DNA of 64,000 bases from Paenibacillus_AQ nitricinens (GTDB lineage Bacteria; Bacillota; Bacilli; Paenibacillales; Paenibacillaceae): contig NZ_CP183948.1 of the NCBI RefSeq assembly GCF_052056485.1, forward strand, positions 2,976,001 to 3,040,000, read 5' to 3'. Within the stretch, counting starts at the first letter, position 1. Each line of letters begins with the position of its first letter. The notes beneath the pieces were generated by a model, which was not told the origin of the DNA, searched no databases, and worked only from the letters and a program-made list of their open reading frames with translations. Below, piece by piece: positions 1 to 9,680 of this stretch. A program made the position numbers and the translations under genes.

Positions 1-2
1 AT

Positions 3-2972
3 CAGATTGGTCCACTAAAGGATCAATCGGAGAAGGCCATTCGCTTTAAAGAGCTTCGGGAACAACTGAAGCATCAGGAAATTTCAGTCTATGTGCATCA
101 GATTGAAGGGATTCATACAGCTTGGCAGGAAGGTAACACTAAGCTCGAAACTTTAAAGGATGAGCAACTGGAATTATCTACTGTAGTCTCAGCCCATGAT
201 GCCAAGCTGGAAAGCGGACGTGCCGAACTGCGCGCGTTAGAAGAACAGATCGAGAAGCAGCAAGAGCAATTGCTCCGTTATAGTGAGGCTTATGAGAAGA
301 GCGAAGGTTACGGGGAAGTGTTGAAAGAACGCAAGCGTAATCTTGAGAGCAACCGAGAACAGTTAATGCTCACATTAGGTTCTGTAGGTGAACGTTCTGC
401 GGATCGACAACGCGAGCTTGGAGATTTAGAAGCTAAGCTCGAAGCGTCCCGTCTCAAGCTTGTTGAGCTTCGGAAACAGATCGAAGCGGAAGAGACAAGA
501 CTCGAAGGTGTCGCTGACGGTATTAGTCAGAGCCAGGAGGAGAAGCTGAAAAGTGCTCTCCTGGAGTTAATGAACCTTATGGCGAATGCGCGTAACGAAA
601 TTCGTTACGCGGATCAACAGAAGGAGAATCTGGAACGTCGTATGAGCCGCAGTGAAGAAGAAAGCGGCAAATGGACTGCACGGCATGAAGAGTTGTCTGC
701 TAACCAGAAAGGGTTAAAAGATAAGATTGCCCAGCTTGGAAAAGAACTAAGCAATCTTCGTGGTGCTTATATTACTGAGAGTGAACAACTTAGTAAACGT
801 CAGAAGCTGATTGAAGAGACGCAATCAGGTCTGAGAAAGTGGGAACAGAAGCGGGAAGCACAAGTCTCCCGTCACGAGACCATGAAAGAAATGCAGGATG
901 ATTTCGATGGCTTTATGCTTGGGGTTAAAGAAGTTCTCAAAGGAGCCCGTAAAGGACAGCTTAACGGTGTGCATGGTGCGGTTGCTGAACTCATCTCCGT
1001 TCCGGAGAAGCTGGAAATGGCTGTTGAGACTGCGCTGGGTGCATCGCTGCAACACGTGGTTATGGATAATGAGAGCGTGTCTCGCCAAGCGATATCTTTC
1101 CTGAAGCAACGTCAATTGGGACGAGCTACTTTTCTACCACTCGATGTTATCCGGCCACGCCAAATTTCCGGTAGTGACCGTGGAATGGTGGAAGATGCTG
1201 AAGGTTTTGTTGGAATTGGTTCCGAACTCGTTGGATACGATGATAAGTATGCAAGTATTATTGGCAGTTTGCTTGGTAATGTAGTTATTGCTGAGAGCCT
1301 GGAGCAGGCGAATCGTATCGCCGCTAGATGCCAGTATCGTTATCGTGTGGTTACGCTAGAGGGTGATGTAGTCAATGCCGGGGGCTCCATGACTGGTGGT
1401 AGCCAGCATAAGAAGAACAATAGCTTACTTAGTCGTAAACGCCAGCTGGATCAGCTGAGCAGTGAGATCGAAGAGAGCGAGCGTCAAATTGTTAAGCTGA
1501 AGCAAGGCATAGCCAGACTTCGTGAAGAGCAGGAGAACGCTAGCGTGAAGCTAGAGGACCTGCGCCGTGATGGTGATGAGAAAAGACTGGAAGAGCAACG
1601 TGTTTCTGGCGATTTGAAGCAGCTTGAACAGGAGCTTCGGCATGTGCAGGAACAAGTGGAGAGTACAGGCGCGGAACGTAGTGGTTTTGAAAGTGAGGTT
1701 CGCGCGCTTGAGGAGACTCGAAAACAAGCCTCTGCTGAGCTTGAACGTCTCGAGAAGGAAGAGAAGGAAGCTCATGAGGGTATCCGTAATGCCGAATCGG
1801 CGCGTAAAGCGAATGAATCTGCGAAGGAAGAGTTGCAAGGTAAGCTGACCAGTATGAAGGTTTCGGAAGGCAAGCTCGATCAGGAGATCTTCTCCTTGGA
1901 GGAGCAATTACGTCGTCTAAGACAAGATGCGGGTTCACAGGATAAAGAGCTGCGCCAGAATCGAAATCTGTTACATACGATCGAACAGGATTTGGCTAGT
2001 AATGCTTTGGAAACCGTGAAACAGAAAGAAGATTTGAATAGTTATCGTCTGAAGAAGGAAGAGACAGCCGGTACTTTGGATCTAGCTCGGGCGGAACGTT
2101 CCGCGTTAACCCGTAAGCTTGAGCTAGAGGAGGGCAAGACCAAGGATCAGCGTCAGGCACTTAGAGTCGTGGAGGACAAGCTGCGTTCAACTGAAGTTTC
2201 TGTGGGTCGTCTGGATGTTGAACTTGATAATATTCTTCGTAAGCTGAGTGATGACTACGAGCTAAGCTATGAACTAGCGAAGCAACGTTATCCTGTACCT
2301 GAAGATGTGCCTGCCGTACAAGCGGATGTACAGCGTCTGAAACGCAGTATTTCTGCACTTGGCGAAGTGAACTTAGGTGCGATTGAAGAATATCAGCGTG
2401 TTCATGAGCGTTATACCTTCCTCAGCGGACAAAAAGATGACCTGGTCGAAGCCAAGACTACCTTGTACCAAGTTATCCGTGAGATGGAAGATGAAATGTC
2501 CAAACGCTTCAAACAGACCTTTGATGCGATCCGTAAACAATTCGGTACGGTGTTCTCGAAGCTGTTCGGAGGCGGACGAGCGGATCTCATGCTGCTGGAT
2601 CCAGAGCATATGCTGGAAACAGGGATAGATATCGTAGCCCAGCCACCGGGTAAAAAGCTTCAAAACCTACAGCTCCTATCCGGTGGGGAACGCGCTTTAA
2701 CTGCGATGGCCCTCTTGTTTGCCATCCTGCAAGTGAAGCCGGTTCCGTTCTGTGTACTGGATGAGGTAGAGGCTGCGCTAGATGAAGCGAATGTCGTGCG
2801 TTTTGCACAGTATTTGCGTGAGTTCTCAGAACAAACGCAATTTATCGTCGTTACACACCGCAAAGGAACGATGGAAGAGGCGGATGTGCTCTACGGAGTG
2901 ACGATGGAAGAAGGCGGAGTATCCAAGCTTGTCTCTGTACGTTTAGAGGATGAGGAAGCAGAGATCGCATAA
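3..2972 (+). CDS. smc: Chromosome partition protein SMC (3' part; start outside window)
   Basis: The frame is open from base 3, so the gene begins upstream; about 989 codons are visible. SMC is the ATPase core of the SMC-ScpAB condensin that organises and segregates the chromosome. Visible parts are the distal coiled coil (charged heptad sequence up to about codon 300), the hinge with the GSMTGGS glycine motif near base 1385, the returning coiled coil, and the C-terminal ATPase head. The head carries the ABC signature LLSGGERAL (about base 2678) and the Walker B / D-loop FCVLDEVEAALDEANV. The N-terminal Walker A is not in the window. It is followed 52 bp later by ftsY, the usual Bacillales order. 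An in-frame ATG at base 93 is internal, because the upstream codons also read as SMC coiled coil. Confidence 0.97.
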   Translation, partial: QIGPLKDQSEKAIRFKELREQLKHQEISVYVHQIEGIHTAWQEGNTKLETLKDEQLELSTVVSAHDAKLESGRAELRALEEQIEKQQEQLLRYSEAYEKSEGYGEVLKERKRNLESNREQLMLTLGSVGERSADRQRELGDLEAKLEASRLKLVELRKQIEAEETRLEGVADGISQSQEEKLKSALLELMNLMANARNEIRYADQQKENLERRMSRSEEESGKWTARHEELSANQKGLKDKIAQLGKELSNLRGAYITESEQLSKRQKLIEETQSGLRKWEQKREAQVSRHETMKEMQDDFDGFMLGVKEVLKGARKGQLNGVHGAVAELISVPEKLEMAVETALGASLQHVVMDNESVSRQAISFLKQRQLGRATFLPLDVIRPRQISGSDRGMVEDAEGFVGIGSELVGYDDKYASIIGSLLGNVVIAESLEQANRIAARCQYRYRVVTLEGDVVNAGGSMTGGSQHKKNNSLLSRKRQLDQLSSEIEESERQIVKLKQGIARLREEQENASVKLEDLRRDGDEKRLEEQRVSGDLKQLEQELRHVQEQVESTGAERSGFESEVRALEETRKQASAELERLEKEEKEAHEGIRNAESARKANESAKEELQGKLTSMKVSEGKLDQEIFSLEEQLRRLRQDAGSQDKELRQNRNLLHTIEQDLASNALETVKQKEDLNSYRLKKEETAGTLDLARAERSALTRKLELEEGKTKDQRQALRVVEDKLRSTEVSVGRLDVELDNILRKLSDDYELSYELAKQRYPVPEDVPAVQADVQRLKRSISALGEVNLGAIEEYQRVHERYTFLSGQKDDLVEAKTTLYQVIREMEDEMSKRFKQTFDAIRKQFGTVFSKLFGGGRADLMLLDPEHMLETGIDIVAQPPGKKLQNLQLLSGGERALTAMALLFAILQVKPVPFCVLDEVEAALDEANVVRFAQYLREFSEQTQFIVVTHRKGTMEEADVLYGVTMEEGGVSKLVSVRLEDEEAEIA

Positions 2973-3024
2973 CGGCTTGACGAAATGTTGAGCTTTTTAA
3001 TACAAAACTTTTAGGAGGAAACAA

Positions 3025-4023
3025 ATGAGCTTTTTCAGGAAGTTAAAAGAAAGCATTTCCGGCAAAACGGAAAGTGTAACCAAACAATTCCGCGACGGAT
3101 TAGAAAAAACCCGTAAAGGCTTTGTCGAGAAGGTAGCGGACCTGATTATCCGCCGTAAAAAAATAGATGAAGAGTTCTACGAAGAGCTGGAAGAAATCTT
3201 GATTGGTGCGGACGTAGGTGTTAATACAGTAATGACACTTGTCGAGGATCTGCGCGCTGAAGTAAAGCAAAAGCGAATTGAAGATGCAGCTGAGCTGCAA
3301 CCCATTTTGTCCCGTAAGCTCATGGAATTGCTGCGCGGCGATGACGATAACAGCCTGAAGGAAAATCCGGATGGCATTACAGTTATCTTGTTCGTTGGGG
3401 TAAATGGAGTAGGCAAGACGACTACGATCGGTAAACTAGCACATCGTTACAAACAAGAGGGTAAAAAAGTTCTTTTGGCTGCAGGGGATACGTTCCGTGC
3501 CGGAGCGATTGAACAGCTCGAAGTTTGGGGTCAACGTGCTGGCGTAGACGTAATTAAGCAACAAGCTGGCTCTGACCCGGCCGCTGTTATGTTCGATGCT
3601 GTTCAAGCGGCTAAGCAGCGGAATGTAGATATCTTGATTTGTGATACGGCAGGCAGACTTCAGAATAAGAGTAATCTGATGGAAGAGCTCAACAAGATTT
3701 TCCGTGTTATTCAAAGAGAAATTCCTAGTGCTCCGCATGAAGTGCTGATGGTGCTAGATGCGACCACAGGTCAAAATGCGCTTACGCAAGCCAAGCTATT
3801 TGGTGAAAAGAGTGGGGTAACAGGGCTCGTCTTGACGAAGCTGGATGGTACAGCTAAAGGCGGAATTGTAGTAGCCATTCGTCAGGAAATGAACTTACCA
3901 GTGAAGCTCGTAGGACTCGGAGAAAAGATGGAAGATTTGCAGCCATTTGATTCTCAGCAGTTCGTGCATGCTCTTTTTGCCGGATTAATTACCGAGGAAG
4001 AAGAATCGGAAGAGCAAGCTTAG
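3025..4023 (+). CDS. ftsY: Signal recognition particle receptor FtsY
   Basis: FtsY is the GTPase receptor that docks SRP-ribosome complexes at the membrane for co-translational insertion. The 332-aa protein has an N-terminal helical N domain (residues 1-90, without the long acidic A domain of E. coli), then the NG GTPase domain: P-loop GVNGVGKTTTIGKLA (about residue 124), the DTFRAGA motif, DTAGRLQ, and TKLDGTAKGG near the C-terminus. The start is set by AGGAGG 7 nt before the ATG. It lies 52 bp after smc with no terminator between them, so co-transcription is likely, and a strong terminator follows. Confidence 0.97.
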   Translation: MSFFRKLKESISGKTESVTKQFRDGLEKTRKGFVEKVADLIIRRKKIDEEFYEELEEILIGADVGVNTVMTLVEDLRAEVKQKRIEDAAELQPILSRKLMELLRGDDDNSLKENPDGITVILFVGVNGVGKTTTIGKLAHRYKQEGKKVLLAAGDTFRAGAIEQLEVWGQRAGVDVIKQQAGSDPAAVMFDAVQAAKQRNVDILICDTAGRLQNKSNLMEELNKIFRVIQREIPSAPHEVLMVLDATTGQNALTQAKLFGEKSGVTGLVLTKLDGTAKGGIVVAIRQEMNLPVKLVGLGEKMEDLQPFDSQQFVHALFAGLITEEEESEEQA

Positions 4024-4060
4024 TTCAATCATCCACACAATTTTCATAAGCAACATTTAC

Positions 4061-4108
4061 AAGGAATGTCCTCGAAGCTATATTTAGTTATGAGGGCATT
4101 CCTTTTTT
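4061..4108 (+). terminator. Rho-independent terminator after ftsY
   Basis: A 13-bp stem (AAGGAATGTCCTC against GAGGGCATTCCTT, one G-T pair) with an 18-nt loop is followed by TTTTTT. It closes the smc-ftsY unit. Confidence 0.85.
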
Positions 4109-4142
4109 ATTAAATGCTAGTTAGTTGTTAATGTAGTGACCA

Positions 4143-5030
4143 TTAAGGAATTCTTAAAAAGTACAAATGCAGCGCGTAGGGTATCCCTTTAAATAACAGC
4201 TTTCCCTCACTAATAAGCCTCCAAAAGCGATATTCTATAAATGAGGTACTGATAAATAAATTCCACTGCCCTATAATTGTACCTGCATTAAGTCCCGCAT
4301 TTACGAAATGATCGCCCTGTTCATTCTTTTGCAGTTGCAGAATTAAGGACAGAATGTCTTCGTCATAGTATGTTTCGGGTACATTCGTTAGTTGACCCTT
4401 GGACCATACTCGAAGCATATCCTCAGTGTTGCTGATTTCTTGCCACTCCAGTTCATACTGTTTTCTCTTCGCGGAGGTAAGGGGCTCCGTATTTTCGGTG
4501 TTTTTGATAATAATTTGCACCGCTTCGTTTGGGAGCTGACCCAGGGATTGGGGAGATAAGCCCATGCTAAATTGATCCGTAATCCCGGGAAGCTTCTCAT
4601 AAGCTTCGATTGGATTTATAACATGAACAGGTTGCTTCCGCTCACTAAGAACAGAAAGTGCAAATCGTAAACCTGTCTGATCATGGGAGTTGTCTCCGCA
4701 CCAAATAGTGATTTTTTTGTCCTCGGGAATTTCTTTTAAGGTCTGAATCATAGCTTCCAGTTTATGCTGGGGATTGAGATGATAACCCTGATCCGGAAAT
4801 CGTTCCTGAAACCATAACTCACGGGCATGACACCCTTCATCATTATCTAATTTGCACAGCGGTCCAGCAGAGAACGTCTCATTAAACGAAAGTACTCTTA
4901 TTAAATGACGTCTACCTACACGACTAAGTGCTACCTTCATCGAACCCGCTTCTGATAAGCCAAATAAAAGAAAAATATGATTCCGCCTAGCCTCTTCCTG
5001 CTCCATGGTCATAGTATATTTGTGATCCAT
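4143..5030 (-). CDS. DUF1835 domain-containing protein
   Basis: A 295-aa protein. The N-terminal half resembles DUF1835: a short beta strand and turn HIFLLFGLSEAGSMK, then FNETFSAGPLC and a conserved ARELWFQERF segment. The C-terminal half (residues 195-280, with a QWN...EYRFW segment) looks like the DUF3658 partner domain. The biochemical role is unknown; members occur singly across Bacilli. The start follows AGGAGAG on the minus strand. It converges on ftsY and is divergent from the ATP-grasp operon. No membrane segment or signal peptide is seen. Confidence 0.8.
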   Translation of the reverse strand: MDHKYTMTMEQEEARRNHIFLLFGLSEAGSMKVALSRVGRRHLIRVLSFNETFSAGPLCKLDNDEGCHARELWFQERFPDQGYHLNPQHKLEAMIQTLKEIPEDKKITIWCGDNSHDQTGLRFALSVLSERKQPVHVINPIEAYEKLPGITDQFSMGLSPQSLGQLPNEAVQIIIKNTENTEPLTSAKRKQYELEWQEISNTEDMLRVWSKGQLTNVPETYYDEDILSLILQLQKNEQGDHFVNAGLNAGTIIGQWNLFISTSFIEYRFWRLISEGKLLFKGIPYALHLYFLRIP

Positions 5031-5262
5031 TTGTTCACTCTCCTAACGTTCCAAATTATACCATATAACTGAATTCACCTCCCCAGAAAACTATATAAAA
5101 AAACCAACATATGAAAAATTCATAATAGTACTGCTTGTCACTACTCCTGCATACAATTCAATGAAGAAACTACACTTCAGCTCCGACAGCCTATATAAGA
5201 GAGAAAGGAAGCGATTCCAAACCGCGGAAATATTCAGAGATCACATTTCTCTGTTATATATA

Positions 5263-5292
5263 TTGACATCGGCAATAGAATTTACGTATTAT
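5263..5292 (+). promoter_or_regulatory. Candidate sigma-A promoter for the ATP-grasp operon
   Basis: TTGACA (5263-5268), an 18-bp spacer and TATTAT (5287-5292) lie about 90 bp before the first gene. The rest of the 353-bp gap 5031-5383 is AT-rich and I see no gene in it; a 93-codon ORF there lacks a ribosome binding site. Confidence 0.55.
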
Positions 5293-5383
5293 GGGAATAC
5301 AAAACAATATTTTCATGGATATTTTCAGGAATTAAAGTATAGGTTGTTAGTAAAGATAACATTTATCGAAAGGAGTCGGGCTC

Positions 5384-6847
5384 ATGTCCAAATTAGATCC
5401 TCTGCCAGGTCTGTCTCCATATCCGCTGCAGCATTTTTTTGATGAAATGTATGCAGATAAGAGAAATGTCCGGCCGCATTACAGACATGTGAATCGCATG
5501 TTTTCCGGAATGAGCTCGGAAGAGCTGCAGGGTAAGCAGAATTTGATGCAGCGCAGGATGATGGAGGAAGGAATTACTTTTACGTTATACAATCCGGCTC
5601 AGGATCATCCCATGGAGCGTACGATTCCCTTCGATATGATTCCACGCATTATACCTAAAAATGAATGGGAGAGGCTAGAGGCAGGAATAATTCAGCGTAT
5701 CACGGCTTTGAATCTGTTCATTCATGATATCTACCATGAGCAGTACATCGTAAAGGATGGAATAGTTCCAAGGCGTATGATCATCTCCAACTGTTATTTT
5801 CGTCCCGAGATGGCTGGTCTAAGGGTGCCTGGTGGAGCCTACATTACTACCTCGGGAATCGATCTGATCCGCCATCATGATGGGCAATATTATGTGCTTG
5901 AAGATAATCTACGAACGCCTTCAGGTTTTTCATATCTTTTTAAAGGCAGAACCCTGATGAATCAGTTGTTTCCAGAATTGTCCTTTGCCAGCTCCATCCG
6001 AGATGTTGATCATAGCTTGAATCGCTTCTTGTCCGTTCTACGTAGTTTATCACCCTCACGAAAGTCAGATCCGGTTATCGCACTTCTTACACCTGGGGAA
6101 TACAATTCTGCTTATTATGAGCATGCTTTTTTAGCGCAACAGATGGGTATACATTTGGTAGAAGGACGAGATTTGGTTGCAAAGGATCACAAAATATATT
6201 TAAAAGAAATGAACGGACTTCGCCGTGTAGATGTACTGTATCGGCGTTTGGATGATGATTTCATTGATCCGTTAGCTTTTCAGCCGGATTCACTTCTAGG
6301 GGTGGCGGGTCTGATGAATGCGTATCGGGCAGGGAATGTAGCGATTGCTAATGCCCCGGGGACTGGTGTTGCTGATGATAAAGCGATGTATGTCTATGTA
6401 CCGGATATGATTCGTTATTATCTGAATGAAGAACCGATTCTTGGAAATGTCCCGACCTATTTGCTAGGCAGACCTGATGAACGTTTATATGTCCTTGAGA
6501 ACCTATCTGAAATGGTTGTGAAGGAAACCTCTTTATCCGGGGGATATGGAATGCTGATCGGAAGTGAAGCTACGAAAGAGGAGCTGGCTGAATTCAGAAT
6601 GAAGATTATTGCCGACCCGGAACGTTATATTGCGCAGCCGATCATGTCTCTATCTAGAGCACCGGTATTATCAGGTGGAACAATGGCACCGAGACATATC
6701 GACCTTCGGGCGTTTGTATTAATGGGTGCTGACCGGAAGCCGCATGTTATACCTGGGGGATTGACACGGGTGGCTATGAAAGAAGGATCATTGGTCGTGA
6801 ACTCCTCACAAGGTGGTGGCGTAAAGGATACTTGGGTCATGGCATGA
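5384..6847 (+). CDS. Circularly permuted ATP-grasp protein (DUF404/DUF407 family)
   Basis: A 487-aa protein of the circularly permuted ATP-grasp family (CP_ATPgrasp), predicted to be an amidoligase-type enzyme. Family marks seen are the N-terminal DPLPG...YPLQHFFDEM segment, the YVLEDNLRTPSGFSYL block (about residue 170), the RRLDDDFIDP block, the SGGYGML lysine/glycine region and ALDLRAF-like HIDLRAFVLMG near the C-terminus. AAAGGAG precedes the ATG by 8 nt. It heads an operon with an alpha-E protein and a transglutaminase-like protein, a trio known from mycobacteria and many other bacteria (established by genomic-context work on ATP-grasp amidoligases). The substrate is not known; peptide ligation paired with hydrolysis is the proposed role. 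Confidence 0.9.
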   Translation: MSKLDPLPGLSPYPLQHFFDEMYADKRNVRPHYRHVNRMFSGMSSEELQGKQNLMQRRMMEEGITFTLYNPAQDHPMERTIPFDMIPRIIPKNEWERLEAGIIQRITALNLFIHDIYHEQYIVKDGIVPRRMIISNCYFRPEMAGLRVPGGAYITTSGIDLIRHHDGQYYVLEDNLRTPSGFSYLFKGRTLMNQLFPELSFASSIRDVDHSLNRFLSVLRSLSPSRKSDPVIALLTPGEYNSAYYEHAFLAQQMGIHLVEGRDLVAKDHKIYLKEMNGLRRVDVLYRRLDDDFIDPLAFQPDSLLGVAGLMNAYRAGNVAIANAPGTGVADDKAMYVYVPDMIRYYLNEEPILGNVPTYLLGRPDERLYVLENLSEMVVKETSLSGGYGMLIGSEATKEELAEFRMKIIADPERYIAQPIMSLSRAPVLSGGTMAPRHIDLRAFVLMGADRKPHVIPGGLTRVAMKEGSLVVNSSQGGGVKDTWVMA

Positions 6848-6915
6848 TACTGCTATGTAGATGAAGTGAATAATAAAATGCAGCATCAATTTGTAGGATA
6901 AGGGAGTGGCTGGAG

Positions 6916-7869
6916 ATGCTGAATCGAAATGCTGAAGCTTTGTTCTGGATCGGCAGATATATTGAAAGGGCAGAGAATCATGCGCGGCTAATCAATGTTC
7001 ATTATCATATCCAGCAGGAAGAGGATTTTCATGAAGAAGGACATAAATGGTCAAGGTTAATCGATGCGCTAGGCGTTCGAGGTGAATATATGCAGCAGTT
7101 CGAAACCTTTTCCGAGCAGGATGTCCTATCTTTCATCACACTTGATTTAGGCAATTCTAATTCATTATTCTCTTGTGTACATCATGCTAGAAATAATCTG
7201 CGGACACTCCGTCAGCAGCTTCCAAGTGAATTATGGGATGTTGTCAACAGCTTCAACCTATGGCTTGGTGAGCGGTCTGTTGCAGATATTATGAGTGGTC
7301 CACATCAGTTCTATCAGCAGGTTAAGGAGCGTACAGCCATGTTTCTCGGTGCAGAGCAGTCGGTCATGCTTAGAGGGAATGAGTGGCATTTCATTGAGAG
7401 CGGACGGTTTCTAGAGCGGGCAGAGAATACAACTCGTATCTTGCAGGCGGTCATTGTCTCATGCCGTTTTAAGGAGCTTAACGCGGTTTATACTCAGTTG
7501 CAGGCGGTGCTTAAATCTGTTAGTGGGTACCAGGCGTTTCGCCGTTATTATGCTGATGCTATGTCCCCGGAGAGCATTTTAGATTTCTTGATTGCAAATC
7601 CCAAATTTCCGCGTTCCATTCGTTTTTCTTTTCATCAGCTGGAAGAGCATTTAGCAAAGCTTGAACTAGATTCCTCAGAGAAAGGTTCAGGCCATGAGAA
7701 GGTTATCCGTCAAGCGGGTAAGCTAAAAGCAGAGCTGGATTATATGGAAAAAGAAGAAATGTCCGGCGAGCTAGTGGAAGATGTGCTTAAATCGCTGGTG
7801 ATATCCTGTCAAAAACTTGGTAAAACAATGGAGGGCGCCTTTTTTCGGCGAGAAGGAGTGTCTGTATGA
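6916..7869 (+). CDS. Alpha-E domain-containing protein (DUF403)
   Basis: A 317-aa, almost entirely helical protein that begins MLNRNAEALFWIGRYIERAE, the hallmark of the alpha-E family. A second family motif, FIESGRFLERAENTTRIL, lies about residue 158. Its molecular function is not established; it is nearly always next to circularly permuted ATP-grasp and transglutaminase genes, so a scaffold or accessory role in that pathway is likely. The gap to the previous gene is 68 bp with no terminator. Its stop overlaps the next start (ATGA), indicating translational coupling. Confidence 0.92.
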   Translation: MLNRNAEALFWIGRYIERAENHARLINVHYHIQQEEDFHEEGHKWSRLIDALGVRGEYMQQFETFSEQDVLSFITLDLGNSNSLFSCVHHARNNLRTLRQQLPSELWDVVNSFNLWLGERSVADIMSGPHQFYQQVKERTAMFLGAEQSVMLRGNEWHFIESGRFLERAENTTRILQAVIVSCRFKELNAVYTQLQAVLKSVSGYQAFRRYYADAMSPESILDFLIANPKFPRSIRFSFHQLEEHLAKLELDSSEKGSGHEKVIRQAGKLKAELDYMEKEEMSGELVEDVLKSLVISCQKLGKTMEGAFFRREGVSV

Positions 7870-8732
7870 AGATTCAAATCAATCATACCACCACATACAG
7901 CTATCCAGAGCCGGTTACGGACAGTGTCAATGAGATCAGACTCACGCCACGCACGAATTATCGCCAATCCTGTTACCATCATGAAGTGGATATTTATCCG
8001 CCAGCCAATCTATTAACCTATGAGGATTTCTTCGGAAATCGGGTCCATGCCTATTCGGTTAATAAGCCGCATACGGAGATGGTCATCCACACTAAAGCTA
8101 CTGTAGTTACACTGGATAAAGCTCAGGGGACAGACCTCCCGAGAACAACTCTTGAAGAACAAATTAGATTGTTAAATGACGAGGGATTTCAGAACCGTTA
8201 TATTGAGTTTATTTTGCCGACTCGTTATACCGAGGTGACGCCTGAATTAGTGGAGTTTGCCTCACAGTACCCTTTTAATGAAGCAGAGGATATGTATGAA
8301 TGGATTCTTAAACTATCTGCGACGATTTATGAACAGTTCACCTATGACCCTGAGGCTACAAGTGTAAATACTACGGTAAAAAAAGCACTGAAGCTTAAAC
8401 GCGGTGTATGTCAGGATTATGCTCATCTAATGATTGCTGTTTGCCGTAGTGTCGGTCTGCCGTCCAGATATGTAAGTGGATATCATTTTGTCGGTGATTT
8501 GCAAGGGAGTAATGCTAATTTTGAGCAAGCCTCACATGCTTGGGTGGAGACTCACATTCCGGGTACAGGTTGGCTTGGTTTCGATCCGACGAATAATGTT
8601 GAGGTCAATTGGCGTTATATTAAGTTAGGTCACGGACGGGACTACAAAGATATTGTACCTGTAAAAGGCGTATATCGTGGTGGAGCAGGCACTCTGACCG
8701 TGAAAGTGGACGTGCGGAAGCTGGACAATTAA
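7866..8732 (+). CDS. Transglutaminase-like cysteine peptidase family protein
   Basis: A 288-aa protein with a bacterial transglutaminase N-terminal beta domain (residues 1-90; INHTTTYSYPEPV) followed by a transglutaminase core. The catalytic triad is visible: Cys in RGVCQDYAHLM (about residue 181), His in SHAWVET and Asp in GFDPTN. Such domains usually cut or rearrange isopeptide/amide bonds. It is translationally coupled to the alpha-E gene, and a terminator follows. Together the three genes suggest formation, modification and cleavage of an amide-linked product (inference). No signal peptide is seen, so it is probably cytoplasmic. Confidence 0.92.
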   Translation: MKIQINHTTTYSYPEPVTDSVNEIRLTPRTNYRQSCYHHEVDIYPPANLLTYEDFFGNRVHAYSVNKPHTEMVIHTKATVVTLDKAQGTDLPRTTLEEQIRLLNDEGFQNRYIEFILPTRYTEVTPELVEFASQYPFNEAEDMYEWILKLSATIYEQFTYDPEATSVNTTVKKALKLKRGVCQDYAHLMIAVCRSVGLPSRYVSGYHFVGDLQGSNANFEQASHAWVETHIPGTGWLGFDPTNNVEVNWRYIKLGHGRDYKDIVPVKGVYRGGAGTLTVKVDVRKLDN

Positions 8733-8751
8733 ATGGATCAATATAGATGAA

Positions 8752-8787
8752 ACTCTCTGTTCAAGCTTTTGAACGGGGATTTTTTTT
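8752..8787 (+). terminator. Rho-independent terminator after the ATP-grasp operon
   Basis: Stem CTCTGTTCAA / TTGAACGGGG with a 4-nt loop, then a run of eight T residues. Confidence 0.8.
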
Positions 8788-8870
8788 GTGAAGATGATTC
8801 CAGTGTACATGGTTTTGGGTAATCTTGATCCATAGTACATCACTTAGAGATCTTAAAGGAGAGATTACAT

Positions 8871-9680
8871 ATGAGTCCAAACATAGCTAAGAAACAAAGA
8901 TTTATTGGGAAAACAGCAATTATTACAGGAGCGGGCTCAGGAATTGGCCGGGCTACCGCTATTAAGCTGGCGAGGGAAGGTGCTAATGTAGCGCTTTTTG
9001 ATTTGAATCTTGAACGTACCTCATCTTTAGCGGATAAGTTGAACAAGTTTCGCAAAGATAGTGCATTAGCCATAGAGGTAGATACTTCGGATGAAAAAGG
9101 GATGGAGGAAGGCGTTCGCAGGACAGTCGAACAATTCGGCAGCTTAGATGTAGTATTCGCTAACGCGGGAATCAATGGTGCGGTCGGACCTATAGAGGAA
9201 CTGAGCTTGAGTGATTGGGAACGCACGATGTCGGTGAACTTGACGGGGACCTTTTTGACCTTTAAATATACGATCCCTCATCTGAAGGATAAAGGGAAAG
9301 GTAGCATTATCATCACTAGCTCCATCAATGGGAATACTAGATTTGCCAGCTTTGGATGGTCTACGTATAGCACTACCAAAGCTGGACAGGTGGCTTTTGC
9401 CAAAATGGCTGCACTTGAGCTTGCTAAGTTTAAAATCCGAGTGAATGTGATCTGCCCCGGGGCGATTGCTACCAATATAGATGAAACCACTGAAATGAAC
9501 GAAGAGGTAGAAGCGATCGTCATTCCGATTGAATTTCCCGATGGTGCGCAGCCGCTGGCAGATGGGCCGGGTAAACCGGATAATGTTGCCGATCTAGTTT
9601 CTTTTTTGGCTTCCGATGAATCCATTCATATTACAGGTGCGCAAATTGTGATTGATGGAGCAGAGTCTTTATTATCCTAA
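8871..9680 (+). CDS. SDR family NAD(P)-dependent oxidoreductase
   Basis: A 269-aa classical short-chain dehydrogenase. The nucleotide-binding TGAGSGIGRA lies at about residue 20, NAGINGAVG at about residue 100, the catalytic Ser in IITSSING, and YSTTK (Tyr and Lys of the catalytic pair) at about residue 164. NVICPGAIAT follows. The substrate cannot be read from the sequence. AAAGGAGAG precedes the start. The 3' end overlaps the converging SRPBCC gene by 9 bp. Confidence 0.92.
   Translation: MSPNIAKKQRFIGKTAIITGAGSGIGRATAIKLAREGANVALFDLNLERTSSLADKLNKFRKDSALAIEVDTSDEKGMEEGVRRTVEQFGSLDVVFANAGINGAVGPIEELSLSDWERTMSVNLTGTFLTFKYTIPHLKDKGKGSIIITSSINGNTRFASFGWSTYSTTKAGQVAFAKMAALELAKFKIRVNVICPGAIATNIDETTEMNEEVEAIVIPIEFPDGAQPLADGPGKPDNVADLVSFLASDESIHITGAQIVIDGAESLLS

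Noticed and set aside
5161..5442. 93-codon ORF before the ATP-grasp gene
   Set aside because: No ribosome binding site, low-complexity composition, contains the likely promoter of the next gene and overlaps its start.
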